From Prevotellaceae bacterium UBA4361 (lineage in GTDB: Bacteria; Bacteroidota; Bacteroidia; Bacteroidales; Bacteroidaceae), in NCBI GenBank assembly GCA_002393575.1, contig DGSN01000015.1, positions 3,215-67,214 of the forward strand: DNA of 64,000 bases. Reading direction: 5' to 3'. A program made the position numbers and the translations under genes. Positions 42,605-51,020 of this stretch are shown here, in pieces. The first letter of the stretch is position 1; each line of letters opens with the position of its first letter. The notes under the pieces were generated by a model that did no database searches, had not been told where the DNA came from, and worked only from the letters and a program-made list of their open reading frames with translations.

Positions 42605-45316
42605 CTACTCGCTCACAATAAATTTTCCGCTTGGAGTGATTCCCTCAGCCGAGATATACATCTGCTTACAAGAGGAATTGTTGAAAAATTCCACACGTCC
42701 CTGTCCGTTAGCATCAATCTTCACCCAAGGTTGCCAATAGAGGGTGCGACGGAAATCTTCCATAGCCGGCATCACACTGTAATCCTCCATTTCAAAGCCT
42801 TCTGGTTCATTGAATCCTTGGAAATGTGTGCGACGGATTCCCTTTTCCTTACTGAAGAATTGCGGATGGGTATAGACAAACACGGTGACAGGATGGAAAA
42901 CCGACAATTCGTCGGCTTGCACAAACTTGGTGTAGTTGTCGTCATCCTCTGAAATATACACACTCTTCACCTCGTCGATGAAGTCGGGCATAGCTGTGGC
43001 ACCGCTGACATTGTTCTTCCAACGAATCGTATATGTAGGGCGTTCTGGATATTGAGTCACTGTGCAATAGGTGTTGTTCACAATCCAAATGATAGGTCGG
43101 TTCTTGTAAGACAAACCATCCTTGAACACCAGCTGAGAATAATTCGTTATCGTTGTATCCGAATTGCGAACATCTATCAGTTTACCCGTATTTTCATCTG
43201 CCATCCACTTATCGTCCAAAGCTTCAACACCACCGAAGAACTCATTCTTCTTCAACAGCCAATCATAGAGTGTTGGCGTGAGTTCACCTTCATCGGAAAT
43301 GCGGTCTGTTGCCTCATCTATATTATAATAGACCGTGGATTTCCTTGCACCTGTTTTCTCATCGTACCAAGGCAACTGGGAATTATCTGTGAAATAACGC
43401 TTTTTCACCTTCACGGTTGGCAACACATAGCTGACATTCTTACCCGTTCCAGACATCTTCAATCGTCCTTCCACCTCCGTTTCCTGTTCACCAGCAGTCC
43501 GTTTCAGCTTGACGAACGCCTCTGGCAATGGAATCATCTCCGTTTCGTAAGGCGAGAGTGTTTTGCCCACTGGCGAGAAATGGCGGTCAATAGCCACCAC
43601 GTAGGCAGCATTCTTGTCGTTCCACTTCGTTCTGATAAACATTTCCCATTCGCCCTTCAGATTTGGCAATTCAAAAGCATAGCCTCCCACGCTGTCCGTC
43701 ACCGTGCTGCCCTGATAGTGCTCACCAGTTTGGTTGTAAAGGAAAGCATTCAGACTCACTCCAGCCACAGGGTGCTTCTTGCGCCATTTGTTCGTGTCGG
43801 GTTTCAATTTGCCGAAAAGATAAAGCTTGTCCTCGATAGGTTGAATCCTACCAAGATTGCCCTCAAGTTCCTCAAATTTCATCTGCCCCGAGTGCAATTT
43901 CCAATTGTAGCGTCGCCAGCCTTGCACCATCATCAGCAAGTCGGCAGCCTCACGGTGCTCTTGGTCGTCTTTCTCGAAATAATAGTCAGGGTTCTCAATA
44001 TAGCCCTTTACCTCACTGCCCAAGAGCATCCAAGTCATGGCATTACCCACCTTGCCGTTCGTCAGCGTTGCAGCGTCCATTGCAGCAAAACTTACCGATG
44101 AATTCGGCTCTGCCGTCAATGTGAGGCTCACTCGTCCGCATGGGCGAAGGGACGTTTCGGGAACGGACACCTTGATGCTGTCAGCCTCGTTACTCTTCGG
44201 AATGATGAAGAAAAGACGCTCTGCCTGGATGCGTCCATCAGAATCGAAGACCGTCAGTTGGTTCACGCCTGCTCGCATCTTGCTACGGTCGAACTCCACT
44301 TGCAACACTTCTTCAGCCTTCATCGTGTCGCATTGCACAACAGCTCCACCATTGATAATCGTGTAGCCCAAAAGTCTGCCTTGCATGGAGGATGACGACT
44401 GGATAGTGGCTGTCAGCGCATCGTCGGCTGCATTGGGATTGCCAACGGCATTCATCTGAAGCACACAACCCTCAGTCTTGGCTTGGGGCAACGGATACTC
44501 ATGCTTCTTGCCTTTGTCATCTGTCACGACGAAAGTCAACGGCTTGCCATCAGGACGAATCACAAACGTACCACGTCCGTCTGCACCGCTCTGCGCAATA
44601 GCCAATGTCTCACCCGAGGAATCTATCACCAAACCTTTCACGGCAACGTGTTTTCCCTCTTTGTCCGTCACGCTGAATGCCACGCGGCTCTGAAGTCCCG
44701 TCACCAAGTCGCCTCCCTCTGGATAGAAATGGAGGGTGTAGCCTTTGTTGGTGGCTGCTTTCTTCTGGCTCTTATTGTCCTCACTGGCATCCTCGCGTCC
44801 ATTTGGCAAGCGATGCGTATAGCTCAAGTCATCAATCTGCGGATTGTCGTAGGCTCCTTCCACGGCGGGTTTCTTGAAGATAGGAAACACACGCGAGAAC
44901 ACACCATTTCCTCCCCAGTTCATCATGTAGCGAGTGAAGGCACGAACCTCATAGAATCCCGTGCCGAAAAGACTGTCCAACTTGATGTCGCCTTCCGACT
45001 CGCCGTTCTGAATGTAGAGTTTGCGCGTTTCCACCACGTCACCGCTCGGATTGAGCAGTTCCACGTATAGCACCTTACTGATTGTCGTGGGCTTTCCATT
45101 GTCAGCCCTCACCACATACGCCTTGAAGTGCATGGTCTCTCCCTTGAAATAACCCGTGTTGTCGAAGTGCAAATAGGTTTTTTCCTGAGGAGTCGATTGA
45201 TTGAACAGCATAGCATGCTTCATATACACCAGCAAGCGCGTCACATCATCGTTCTTCTCCTGAGCACTCAGAGTCAAGAAAGACATGGCAAAAGCCAACA
45301 GAAGCCATTTTCTCAT
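42605..45316 (-). CDS. Exported MG2-domain (macroglobulin-like) protein
   Basis: A 903-aa exported protein (signal peptide MRKWLLLAFAMSFLTLSAQ). EKTYLHFDNTGYFKGETMHF (about 45-64) is the opening strand of an MG2 domain, as in Bacteroidetes proteins related to alpha-2-macroglobulins. Further beta domains follow: HFYPEGGDLVTG (about 195), RLFFIIPKSNEADS (about 370) and a transthyretin-like segment (VAGVSLNAFLYNQTGEHYQG). No thioester CxEQ motif is visible, so it is not a classical protease trap. It sits between tsaE (16 bp upstream) and dnaE. Its role is unknown; envelope function is inferred. Confidence 0.75.
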   Translation of the reverse strand: MRKWLLLAFAMSFLTLSAQEKNDDVTRLLVYMKHAMLFNQSTPQEKTYLHFDNTGYFKGETMHFKAYVVRADNGKPTTISKVLYVELLNPSGDVVETRKLYIQNGESEGDIKLDSLFGTGFYEVRAFTRYMMNWGGNGVFSRVFPIFKKPAVEGAYDNPQIDDLSYTHRLPNGREDASEDNKSQKKAATNKGYTLHFYPEGGDLVTGLQSRVAFSVTDKEGKHVAVKGLVIDSSGETLAIAQSGADGRGTFVIRPDGKPLTFVVTDDKGKKHEYPLPQAKTEGCVLQMNAVGNPNAADDALTATIQSSSSMQGRLLGYTIINGGAVVQCDTMKAEEVLQVEFDRSKMRAGVNQLTVFDSDGRIQAERLFFIIPKSNEADSIKVSVPETSLRPCGRVSLTLTAEPNSSVSFAAMDAATLTNGKVGNAMTWMLLGSEVKGYIENPDYYFEKDDQEHREAADLLMMVQGWRRYNWKLHSGQMKFEELEGNLGRIQPIEDKLYLFGKLKPDTNKWRKKHPVAGVSLNAFLYNQTGEHYQGSTVTDSVGGYAFELPNLKGEWEMFIRTKWNDKNAAYVVAIDRHFSPVGKTLSPYETEMIPLPEAFVKLKRTAGEQETEVEGRLKMSGTGKNVSYVLPTVKVKKRYFTDNSQLPWYDEKTGARKSTVYYNIDEATDRISDEGELTPTLYDWLLKKNEFFGGVEALDDKWMADENTGKLIDVRNSDTTITNYSQLVFKDGLSYKNRPIIWIVNNTYCTVTQYPERPTYTIRWKNNVSGATAMPDFIDEVKSVYISEDDDNYTKFVQADELSVFHPVTVFVYTHPQFFSKEKGIRRTHFQGFNEPEGFEMEDYSVMPAMEDFRRTLYWQPWVKIDANGQGRVEFFNNSSCKQMYISAEGITPSGKFIVSE

Positions 45317-45332
45317 GTAACAATACGTGTTT

Positions 45333-45749
45333 TTAGAATTTCACTTCGCGAGAGCCATCTTCCACTTCCTCGATGCAGACTCTCACTGCGTCCTCTGGCA
45401 GCAAGTCCTCGATGAGTTCGGGCCATTCCATGAAGCACAGATGTCCGCTATACACATATTCCTCAAAACCTATGTCGTATGCTTCACTTTCTTTCTTGAT
45501 TCGATAGAAGTCGAAATGAAAAATCGGTTCTCCTTCCCCATCGGTATATTCGTTCACGATGGCAAACGTGGGGGAATTGACAACATCCTCCACACCCAGT
45601 TCCTCACAGATTGCCTTGATGAAAGTAGTCTTCCCTGCTCCCATCTTTCCGTAAAAGGCAAACACCTTGTTATCACCCATTTGCGCAACAAATTCCTTTG
45701 CTGCTTCCTGAATCCTGTCTATCGAATCTATCTTTATCATCATTTTCAT
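45333..45749 (-). CDS. tsaE: tRNA threonylcarbamoyladenosine biosynthesis ATPase TsaE
   Basis: A 138-aa cytoplasmic ATPase that works with TsaB, TsaC and TsaD to form t6A at position 37 of ANN-decoding tRNAs. Walker A is GKMGAGKT (residues 34-41). NSPTFAIVNEY and HFDFYRIKKESEAYDIGFEEY are family signatures, and MEWPELIEDLLPED follows. Length is normal. It is 87 bp downstream of porX, a neighbourhood I recall from other Bacteroidetes. Confidence 0.95.
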   Translation of the reverse strand: MKMMIKIDSIDRIQEAAKEFVAQMGDNKVFAFYGKMGAGKTTFIKAICEELGVEDVVNSPTFAIVNEYTDGEGEPIFHFDFYRIKKESEAYDIGFEEYVYSGHLCFMEWPELIEDLLPEDAVRVCIEEVEDGSREVKF

Positions 45750-45836
45750 TTATTTCTGCAAGCTTCGGTTCTGCCGAAGCCAACCCTCGTTTCTTGTTCT
45801 GTCCGTCCCGTGTTCAGCGCATCTCCGCCGAATCCA

Positions 45837-47390
45837 TCATCTCTTCCTCTTGCTCGTCAGCGTCACGAGCGGAATCAGCATTTCCTCCATCGAGATGCCT
45901 CCATGCTGGAAAGTATTCCTGTAGTACGACACATAATAGTTGTAGTTATTCGGATAAGCAAAGAACGTGTCACCCTTGGCAAACACATAGCTCGTCGAGA
46001 GGTTCGGAGCTGGCAGGAAAGCCATCTTCGGGTTCTTCAGCACAAAGAGGTCCTTGGCGTTGTACGAGAGGTTCTTGCCCAACTTATAGCGCAGATTCGT
46101 GTTCGTATTCTTGTCGCCAATGATTTTCGTCGGGTTGTTCACGCGAATCGAACCGTGGTCAGTGGTAATCACAATCTTCGCATTCGTATTCGCCAACGCA
46201 TGGAACAGTTCGCTCACTGGCGAATGGCGGAACCAGCTCGATGTGATACTGCGATAAGCAATCTCGTCGGATGCCAACTCACGCACCATCGTGGATTCTG
46301 TGCGGGCATGGGAAAGCATGTCGATGAAGTTCACCACAATCACGTTCAACTGCTTCGTAGAGAGCTGACGGAACTGATTGACGAGTTTCTCCGTCTCTGC
46401 CGAGTGGTTCAATTTCGAGTAGCTGAAAGTCTCGCTGCGACGGTAGCGGTCGAGTTGTGTCTGAATCAGCGGAGCCTCATTGAGGTTCTTGCCTTCTTCC
46501 TCATCCTCATCCACCCACAGTTCAGGAAACATCGTAGCAATCTGATTAGGCATCAGTCCTGCGAAGATGGAATTGCGGGCATATTGCGTGGCTGTTGGGA
46601 GAATCGACACATAGAGATTCTCGTCGAAAGTGAAATCATCTGCCAACTGCTGACTAATCACACGCCATTGGTCGTAACGGAAATTGTCGAACACCACCAA
46701 ATACACCTGTTCGCCAGCATTGAGCAAAGGGAAAATCACCTTCTTGAAGATGTCGGGACTCATGATTGGACGATGATCAGGGTCATTCAACCAGTCGATG
46801 TAGTTCTTCATGATGAACTTGGCAAATTCCTGATTGGCATCCGACTTCTGCATCTGAATCATCTCCTTCATCGGACTGTCGGTCTCTGCCAGTTCCAATT
46901 CCCAGAACACCAGTTTCTTATACACTTCCTTCCAGTCATCCAAGTTGCGTGCATCATTGATTTGCATACTGATATTCCCGAAGTTCTGCTGATAACTGCT
47001 GTTCGTCTGGTCGGTCTCAATCGCCCTCTTGTGCAGATGTCGCTTCAGCGTCAGCAGAATCTGGTTGGGATTCACAGGCTTAATCAGGTAGTCCGCAATC
47101 TTGGCACCAATAGCCTGGTCCATGATATTCTCCTCCTCACTCTTCGTCACCATCACAGTTGGCACAGTAGGATTCACCTCCTTGATGCGCTGCAAAGTCT
47201 CCAATCCTGTCAAGCCAGGCATATTTTCGTCCAAGAAAATCAAGTCGAAGTTCTGTTCCTGACACAAGTCGATAGCATCCTGCCCATTCGTAGCAGTCAC
47301 CACTTCATACTCTTTCTTCTCTAAAAATATAATATGTGGGCGAAGCAATTCAATCTCATCATCCACCCACAGCAATGTTCCCTGTGCCAT
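45837..47390 (-). CDS. porX: PorX, type IX secretion response regulator with PglZ domain
   Basis: A 517-aa cytoplasmic regulator. The receiver domain (residues 1-120) has the acidic pocket VDDE (9-12), phospho-acceptor Asp54 in FLDENMPG, Thr in MVTKSEEE and Lys in YLIKPVNP. A helical linker leads to a PglZ/alkaline-phosphatase-like domain (about 205-517) with YLVVFDNFRYDQW, VVNFIDMLSHART and the metal site ITTDHGSIR. In Porphyromonas and Flavobacterium PorX works with the histidine kinase PorY and sigma factor SigP to control T9SS genes, and its PglZ domain hydrolyses oligonucleotides. It lies 57 bp downstream of porW. Confidence 0.95.
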   Translation of the reverse strand: MAQGTLLWVDDEIELLRPHIIFLEKKEYEVVTATNGQDAIDLCQEQNFDLIFLDENMPGLTGLETLQRIKEVNPTVPTVMVTKSEEENIMDQAIGAKIADYLIKPVNPNQILLTLKRHLHKRAIETDQTNSSYQQNFGNISMQINDARNLDDWKEVYKKLVFWELELAETDSPMKEMIQMQKSDANQEFAKFIMKNYIDWLNDPDHRPIMSPDIFKKVIFPLLNAGEQVYLVVFDNFRYDQWRVISQQLADDFTFDENLYVSILPTATQYARNSIFAGLMPNQIATMFPELWVDEDEEEGKNLNEAPLIQTQLDRYRRSETFSYSKLNHSAETEKLVNQFRQLSTKQLNVIVVNFIDMLSHARTESTMVRELASDEIAYRSITSSWFRHSPVSELFHALANTNAKIVITTDHGSIRVNNPTKIIGDKNTNTNLRYKLGKNLSYNAKDLFVLKNPKMAFLPAPNLSTSYVFAKGDTFFAYPNNYNYYVSYYRNTFQHGGISMEEMLIPLVTLTSKRKR

Positions 47391-47424
47391 TATCTTTAGT
47401 TTTTTTGTTTTTTATTCAGCCACC

Positions 47425-47442
47425 GTGTGGCGCGCATTTCCG
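47425..47442. repeat. GC-rich hairpin between porW and porX
   Basis: GGCGCG and CGCGCC flank CATTTC in the 57-bp gap. The same core, GCGCATTTCCGCG, occurs inside the last unit of the aroA minisatellite at about 51368-51380. Confidence 0.55.
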
Positions 47443-47447
47443 CGCCA

Positions 47448-50369
47448 TCAAAAGATGAAGTTCTCCTCCTCCAGTTCTTCCTCTTCCTCCTGCTCCTGCC
47501 GTTGCATTTCCTCCAGCTCCTCCTGCGTAGGCAAGTCCCTTGGCTCATCCAGCATGTTCTCGTCCAGCTGCAAGTGAGAGATGCGGTCGAAGTGTCGGTC
47601 ATAGAAATCGAAGTATTCACCAAAGCTCTTGCCATTCATCAGCACCTTCAGGTTGTCCTCCGAAATGATAAACATCTTCAGTCCCTCCAACTTCTTCACC
47701 ATCTCCGCGTTGTTCGTCAACTTGTGCATATACACGTAAGCCTCATCATAGTTCAAGAAACTCTTCACCTCCAAGAGGTCGATGCCGTCGCCACGGAGGG
47801 TTTCCAAGTCGAAGTAGCGGATGGCAAAGTTCGAGAAGTTATAGCGAGCCACCTCGAAAATCAACTGGTTCTCGTCGATGCTGTCATGCTCGTAGGCAAT
47901 CACAAACAAGTGGTTCACATTCTTATCCACCTTGAACACCGTGTCGGCACTCGTCGAGTCTGTCATTGCCAACCCCATGCGACGACTCCAAATATCACCC
48001 GAACTCATCCTGCCACTGGCAAGCACTCGTCCTTCCTGCAAGCCCTTCACGTAGAGTCCTGCCAATTCGCTCACTGTGCTCTGCGGATAGCTCTGCACGA
48101 TATTCTTCATGGCGTTCATAAACTGACCACGGTCACCTTTCTCCAGCTTACTCATCGCATCGATGAAGAGGAATCGGGCACGGTTGGCACCCTTCGGATA
48201 TTCACGTTCAGCATAGGCATTACCGGCAATCACCTGGTCGTAGTTGCCAGCCTCGTAGGATTCATAGGCAACCGTGTAGAGCGAATCCTCCACCTGCTTG
48301 CCATAGCGACCCTTGAACTCGAAGTTCGGGTCTGCCACCAGCTTCGCATGTTCATTCTCTGGATAACAATCCACAAGTCGCTTCCTGTAGTCCTCGGCAT
48401 CCGTTTCTCTTCCCTGTCGGGAATAAAGCTGGAACATATTGTAGTACAGTTCGTCCAAATGTTCAAACTCACCAAAGTCGGTGAGCACACGTTGGAAAGT
48501 TCGCTCAGCCAGAGGGAAGTTCTCCATCCTGTCCTTATAGATGATGGCAGAGTTGTAGAGTCCATCCACCAAGGCGGCATTCGACGCTGCCATCTGCTCC
48601 TCGGTGTAAGGAATGTCCTTGATATAGTATTCGCGGCGGTGAGGGTCAGCTTCGTATTCCTTCTGCTTCTCAAGCCGTTCCTTCTCCTTTTCGCTCATTT
48701 CCGTACCGTCAGGATTGAGCATGATGGAGTCGTTGGCAGCAGTATCCTGCATCACGCTGTCAGTCATCAGTGTATCGCCTTCAGCCGCATTCTCATCGAA
48801 ACCGCCCAAAACGGTCTTGTTGCTACGGCGCCAGTCGTCAGCCAACGCACGTTCACCCCATTTCCGCTTGAATTCGTTCTTTCCCGAGTTCACCGATGCT
48901 GGGTTGTAGAAGTACCACAATCCTCCCTGCTGCTGGTTGTTTCTCGCACCCGTCTGGTTATCCATCATCTGTTGGTTCGGACGATTACCCTCTGCCGTCA
49001 CACCCGCAGCCTCGTTCTGCTTGCGTTCCTCCTCGCGTTCCTTCTTCTTCAACTCCTCAATCAGCCCGTCAATCTTCTTCAGCATCTCCGTGGAGTCCAT
49101 CCTCGCCAACTCCTGCAAGCTGTCTTGCAGTTCCACAGCCTGGGCGTAAGGCTTCAGTTCCTCCAGTATCTTGGCTCTTTCGTCAATGTCCTTATAGTCA
49201 TCACGGTCCTTGTCGAACAGTCCCAACACACCCGAATAGCACTCCTGTGCCTTCACGAATTCTTCTCTTTCCCAATAGAGCTGTCCCAAGTGCAACCACA
49301 CCACTCCTTTCTCCACACCGTTTCTTGTACTCTTCTCCACACCGTCCTTATAGGCATACAGCGCATGAAGCGTATCGCCCTTTGCCAAGTAGATGTTGCC
49401 CATTGCATAATACACTTGGTCCAAGTAGTCAGCATTCTTGCGGTTGCGAGCCATCGCCTTCAGTTTGTTAATCATCTTCTTGCTCTGACCCTTCGACATC
49501 ACCTCCGTCTGCTGAATCCGCGCATTAAACTCCAATTCGTAAGGTGGATTACTCTTGAACACCTTCTTGAATTCCTTGAAAGCCAACTGGTTCTGCCCCG
49601 TTTCCCGATACAACTGACCTAACAGGAAGTGGAGACGAGCCTTTTCCACACCATGACTCTTCTTCATCGCCAACTGGATGTTAGGGATAGCTTCCTCATA
49701 CAGTCCTTGACGCAACTGATAGTCAGCCATCACCGACGCGCGCATGGCATTGAGATTCGTTGGGAAACTGTCTCTCCGCGTTTCGTTCACCAGTCGTTCA
49801 GCATCGTAGAGCCAATCCAGTTCGGCATAGCACTTGGCTTCCGACAGTCGCGCACGAGCAATCAGATTCGGTTTCGAGAAATAAAGACGTTGGATATAAG
49901 CAAAAGTAGAAGCAGCTTCCATGAATTCACCCTTCCTGAATTGAGCCTCACCCATCAAGAACCAAGCCCGCCACAAGAAAGGATTATATTCCTTCTGGCT
50001 CAGCCAAATCTTGTCCTTCGGAGTCTTCGGCTTCGAACTCTTCCACTCAGGGCGAGCCGTAATGCTATGTTGCTTGATAGTTTTCTGGCATTTCTCCACA
50101 GTGCGGTCAAAATGATTCTTTCCAATCGTCGCCGTCTTCGGATTCCCCGTCACATAGAGCGGAATCACCTCCATGTAGTTATCCTTATTCCCCGTTTTCT
50201 GAGCCAGCACACCCTCCTTAAAAGCCTCATGTCCATTGAAGTAAGTATTATAGCGAGCCTTGAATGCCTGCACACGACGCGTCAGTCCCGTATTCTTCTT
50301 TGTAGAACACGAAACCACCAAGCCCATCACCACCAGGCCCAACAAGCATATCAATACTTTCTTCATCAA
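47448..50369 (-). CDS. porW: PorW/SprE, type IX secretion TPR lipoprotein
   Basis: A 973-aa outer-membrane lipoprotein. The signal ends in the lipobox VVSC (about residue 21). The body is built from tetratricopeptide-type helix pairs: ARYNTYFNGHEAFKEG near the start, FLMGEAQFRKGEFMEAASTF (about 125), FLLGQLYRETGQNQLAFKEF (about 255), YNMFQLYSRQGRETDAEDY (about 650) and YESYEAGNYDQVIAGNAY. A disordered linker (about 425-560) and an acidic C-terminus (EEEEELEEENF) are present. SprE in Flavobacterium and PorW in Porphyromonas are needed for T9SS function and connect the motor to the outer-membrane complex. It follows the 142-aa membrane protein gene. Confidence 0.93.
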   Translation of the reverse strand: MMKKVLICLLGLVVMGLVVSCSTKKNTGLTRRVQAFKARYNTYFNGHEAFKEGVLAQKTGNKDNYMEVIPLYVTGNPKTATIGKNHFDRTVEKCQKTIKQHSITARPEWKSSKPKTPKDKIWLSQKEYNPFLWRAWFLMGEAQFRKGEFMEAASTFAYIQRLYFSKPNLIARARLSEAKCYAELDWLYDAERLVNETRRDSFPTNLNAMRASVMADYQLRQGLYEEAIPNIQLAMKKSHGVEKARLHFLLGQLYRETGQNQLAFKEFKKVFKSNPPYELEFNARIQQTEVMSKGQSKKMINKLKAMARNRKNADYLDQVYYAMGNIYLAKGDTLHALYAYKDGVEKSTRNGVEKGVVWLHLGQLYWEREEFVKAQECYSGVLGLFDKDRDDYKDIDERAKILEELKPYAQAVELQDSLQELARMDSTEMLKKIDGLIEELKKKEREEERKQNEAAGVTAEGNRPNQQMMDNQTGARNNQQQGGLWYFYNPASVNSGKNEFKRKWGERALADDWRRSNKTVLGGFDENAAEGDTLMTDSVMQDTAANDSIMLNPDGTEMSEKEKERLEKQKEYEADPHRREYYIKDIPYTEEQMAASNAALVDGLYNSAIIYKDRMENFPLAERTFQRVLTDFGEFEHLDELYYNMFQLYSRQGRETDAEDYRKRLVDCYPENEHAKLVADPNFEFKGRYGKQVEDSLYTVAYESYEAGNYDQVIAGNAYAEREYPKGANRARFLFIDAMSKLEKGDRGQFMNAMKNIVQSYPQSTVSELAGLYVKGLQEGRVLASGRMSSGDIWSRRMGLAMTDSTSADTVFKVDKNVNHLFVIAYEHDSIDENQLIFEVARYNFSNFAIRYFDLETLRGDGIDLLEVKSFLNYDEAYVYMHKLTNNAEMVKKLEGLKMFIISEDNLKVLMNGKSFGEYFDFYDRHFDRISHLQLDENMLDEPRDLPTQEELEEMQRQEQEEEEELEEENFIF

Positions 50370-50421
50370 AAATTCAAATCAAATGACCGTCATTCTATCA
50401 TATAACGCAATTCCCTCCATT

Positions 50422-50530
50422 TTATTGCCCATCCCCCCATTATTCCCATAATTCCCATCACCCCCATTAACCCCATTAACCCCATCAACCCCATCATCCC
50501 CATTTTCCACTTTCCACTTTCCACTTTCCA
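50422..50530. repeat. CCCATCA / CTTTCCACTTT low-complexity tract
   Basis: Tandem CCCATTA/CCCATCA words followed by CTTTCCACTTTCCACTTT repeats fill most of the 165-bp gap between porW and the next gene upstream. Confidence 0.75.
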
Positions 50531-50534
50531 CTTT

Positions 50535-50963
50535 TCACTTTCCTCCCCCTCTCCTTTCCCCCACAACCATCACCACCTCATCCTTCACCTCGTTCGGCAG
50601 TTCCACAGCCCTGAGTTGCAGACTGCGCACCCAGCCAGCCACCTCCGTTTCCTTCATCGTGTAGAGCACCTCGCGGAACTCCTCCACTTCCTCCTCCGTG
50701 TAAGCATCGCTCTCACGACCACGGAAGCGGTCCAGCTCCTCATCATTATAGTATTCAATCTCCTTACTGATAGCAGCCAGCAGACTTTCCTTCTCGCACA
50801 CCTCATGCTGTCCACAGCACTCCATGTCCTGTGCCTGCACGATATTCGGCAGTTCCTCAATCTCCCCCCTCTCCAGCTTCTTCTGAAGAGATCGGTTCCT
50901 GAACCATCCCGCCACCATCGCCACAACACCTAACACAATCAAACCAATAGCCAAATAAAACAT
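50535..50963 (-). CDS. Membrane-anchored conserved protein, unknown function
   Basis: A 142-aa protein. One N-terminal transmembrane helix (YLAIGLIVLGVVAMVAGWF, residues 3-21) is followed by a soluble acidic domain. A Cys cluster lies in AQDMECCGQHEVCEK (about 44-58), which could bind a metal. The middle has EIEYYNDEELDRFRG and EEVEEFREVLYTM. I do not recognise a named family. It lies between aroA and porW on the same strand, so it may be made with the T9SS components. Confidence 0.7.
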   Translation of the reverse strand: MFYLAIGLIVLGVVAMVAGWFRNRSLQKKLERGEIEELPNIVQAQDMECCGQHEVCEKESLLAAISKEIEYYNDEELDRFRGRESDAYTEEEVEEFREVLYTMKETEVAGWVRSLQLRAVELPNEVKDEVVMVVGERRGGGK

Positions 50964-51020
50964 AACATTAAAAATTAAGAATGAAGAATTAAGAATGAAG
51001 AATAAATCCTATAGCATCTA

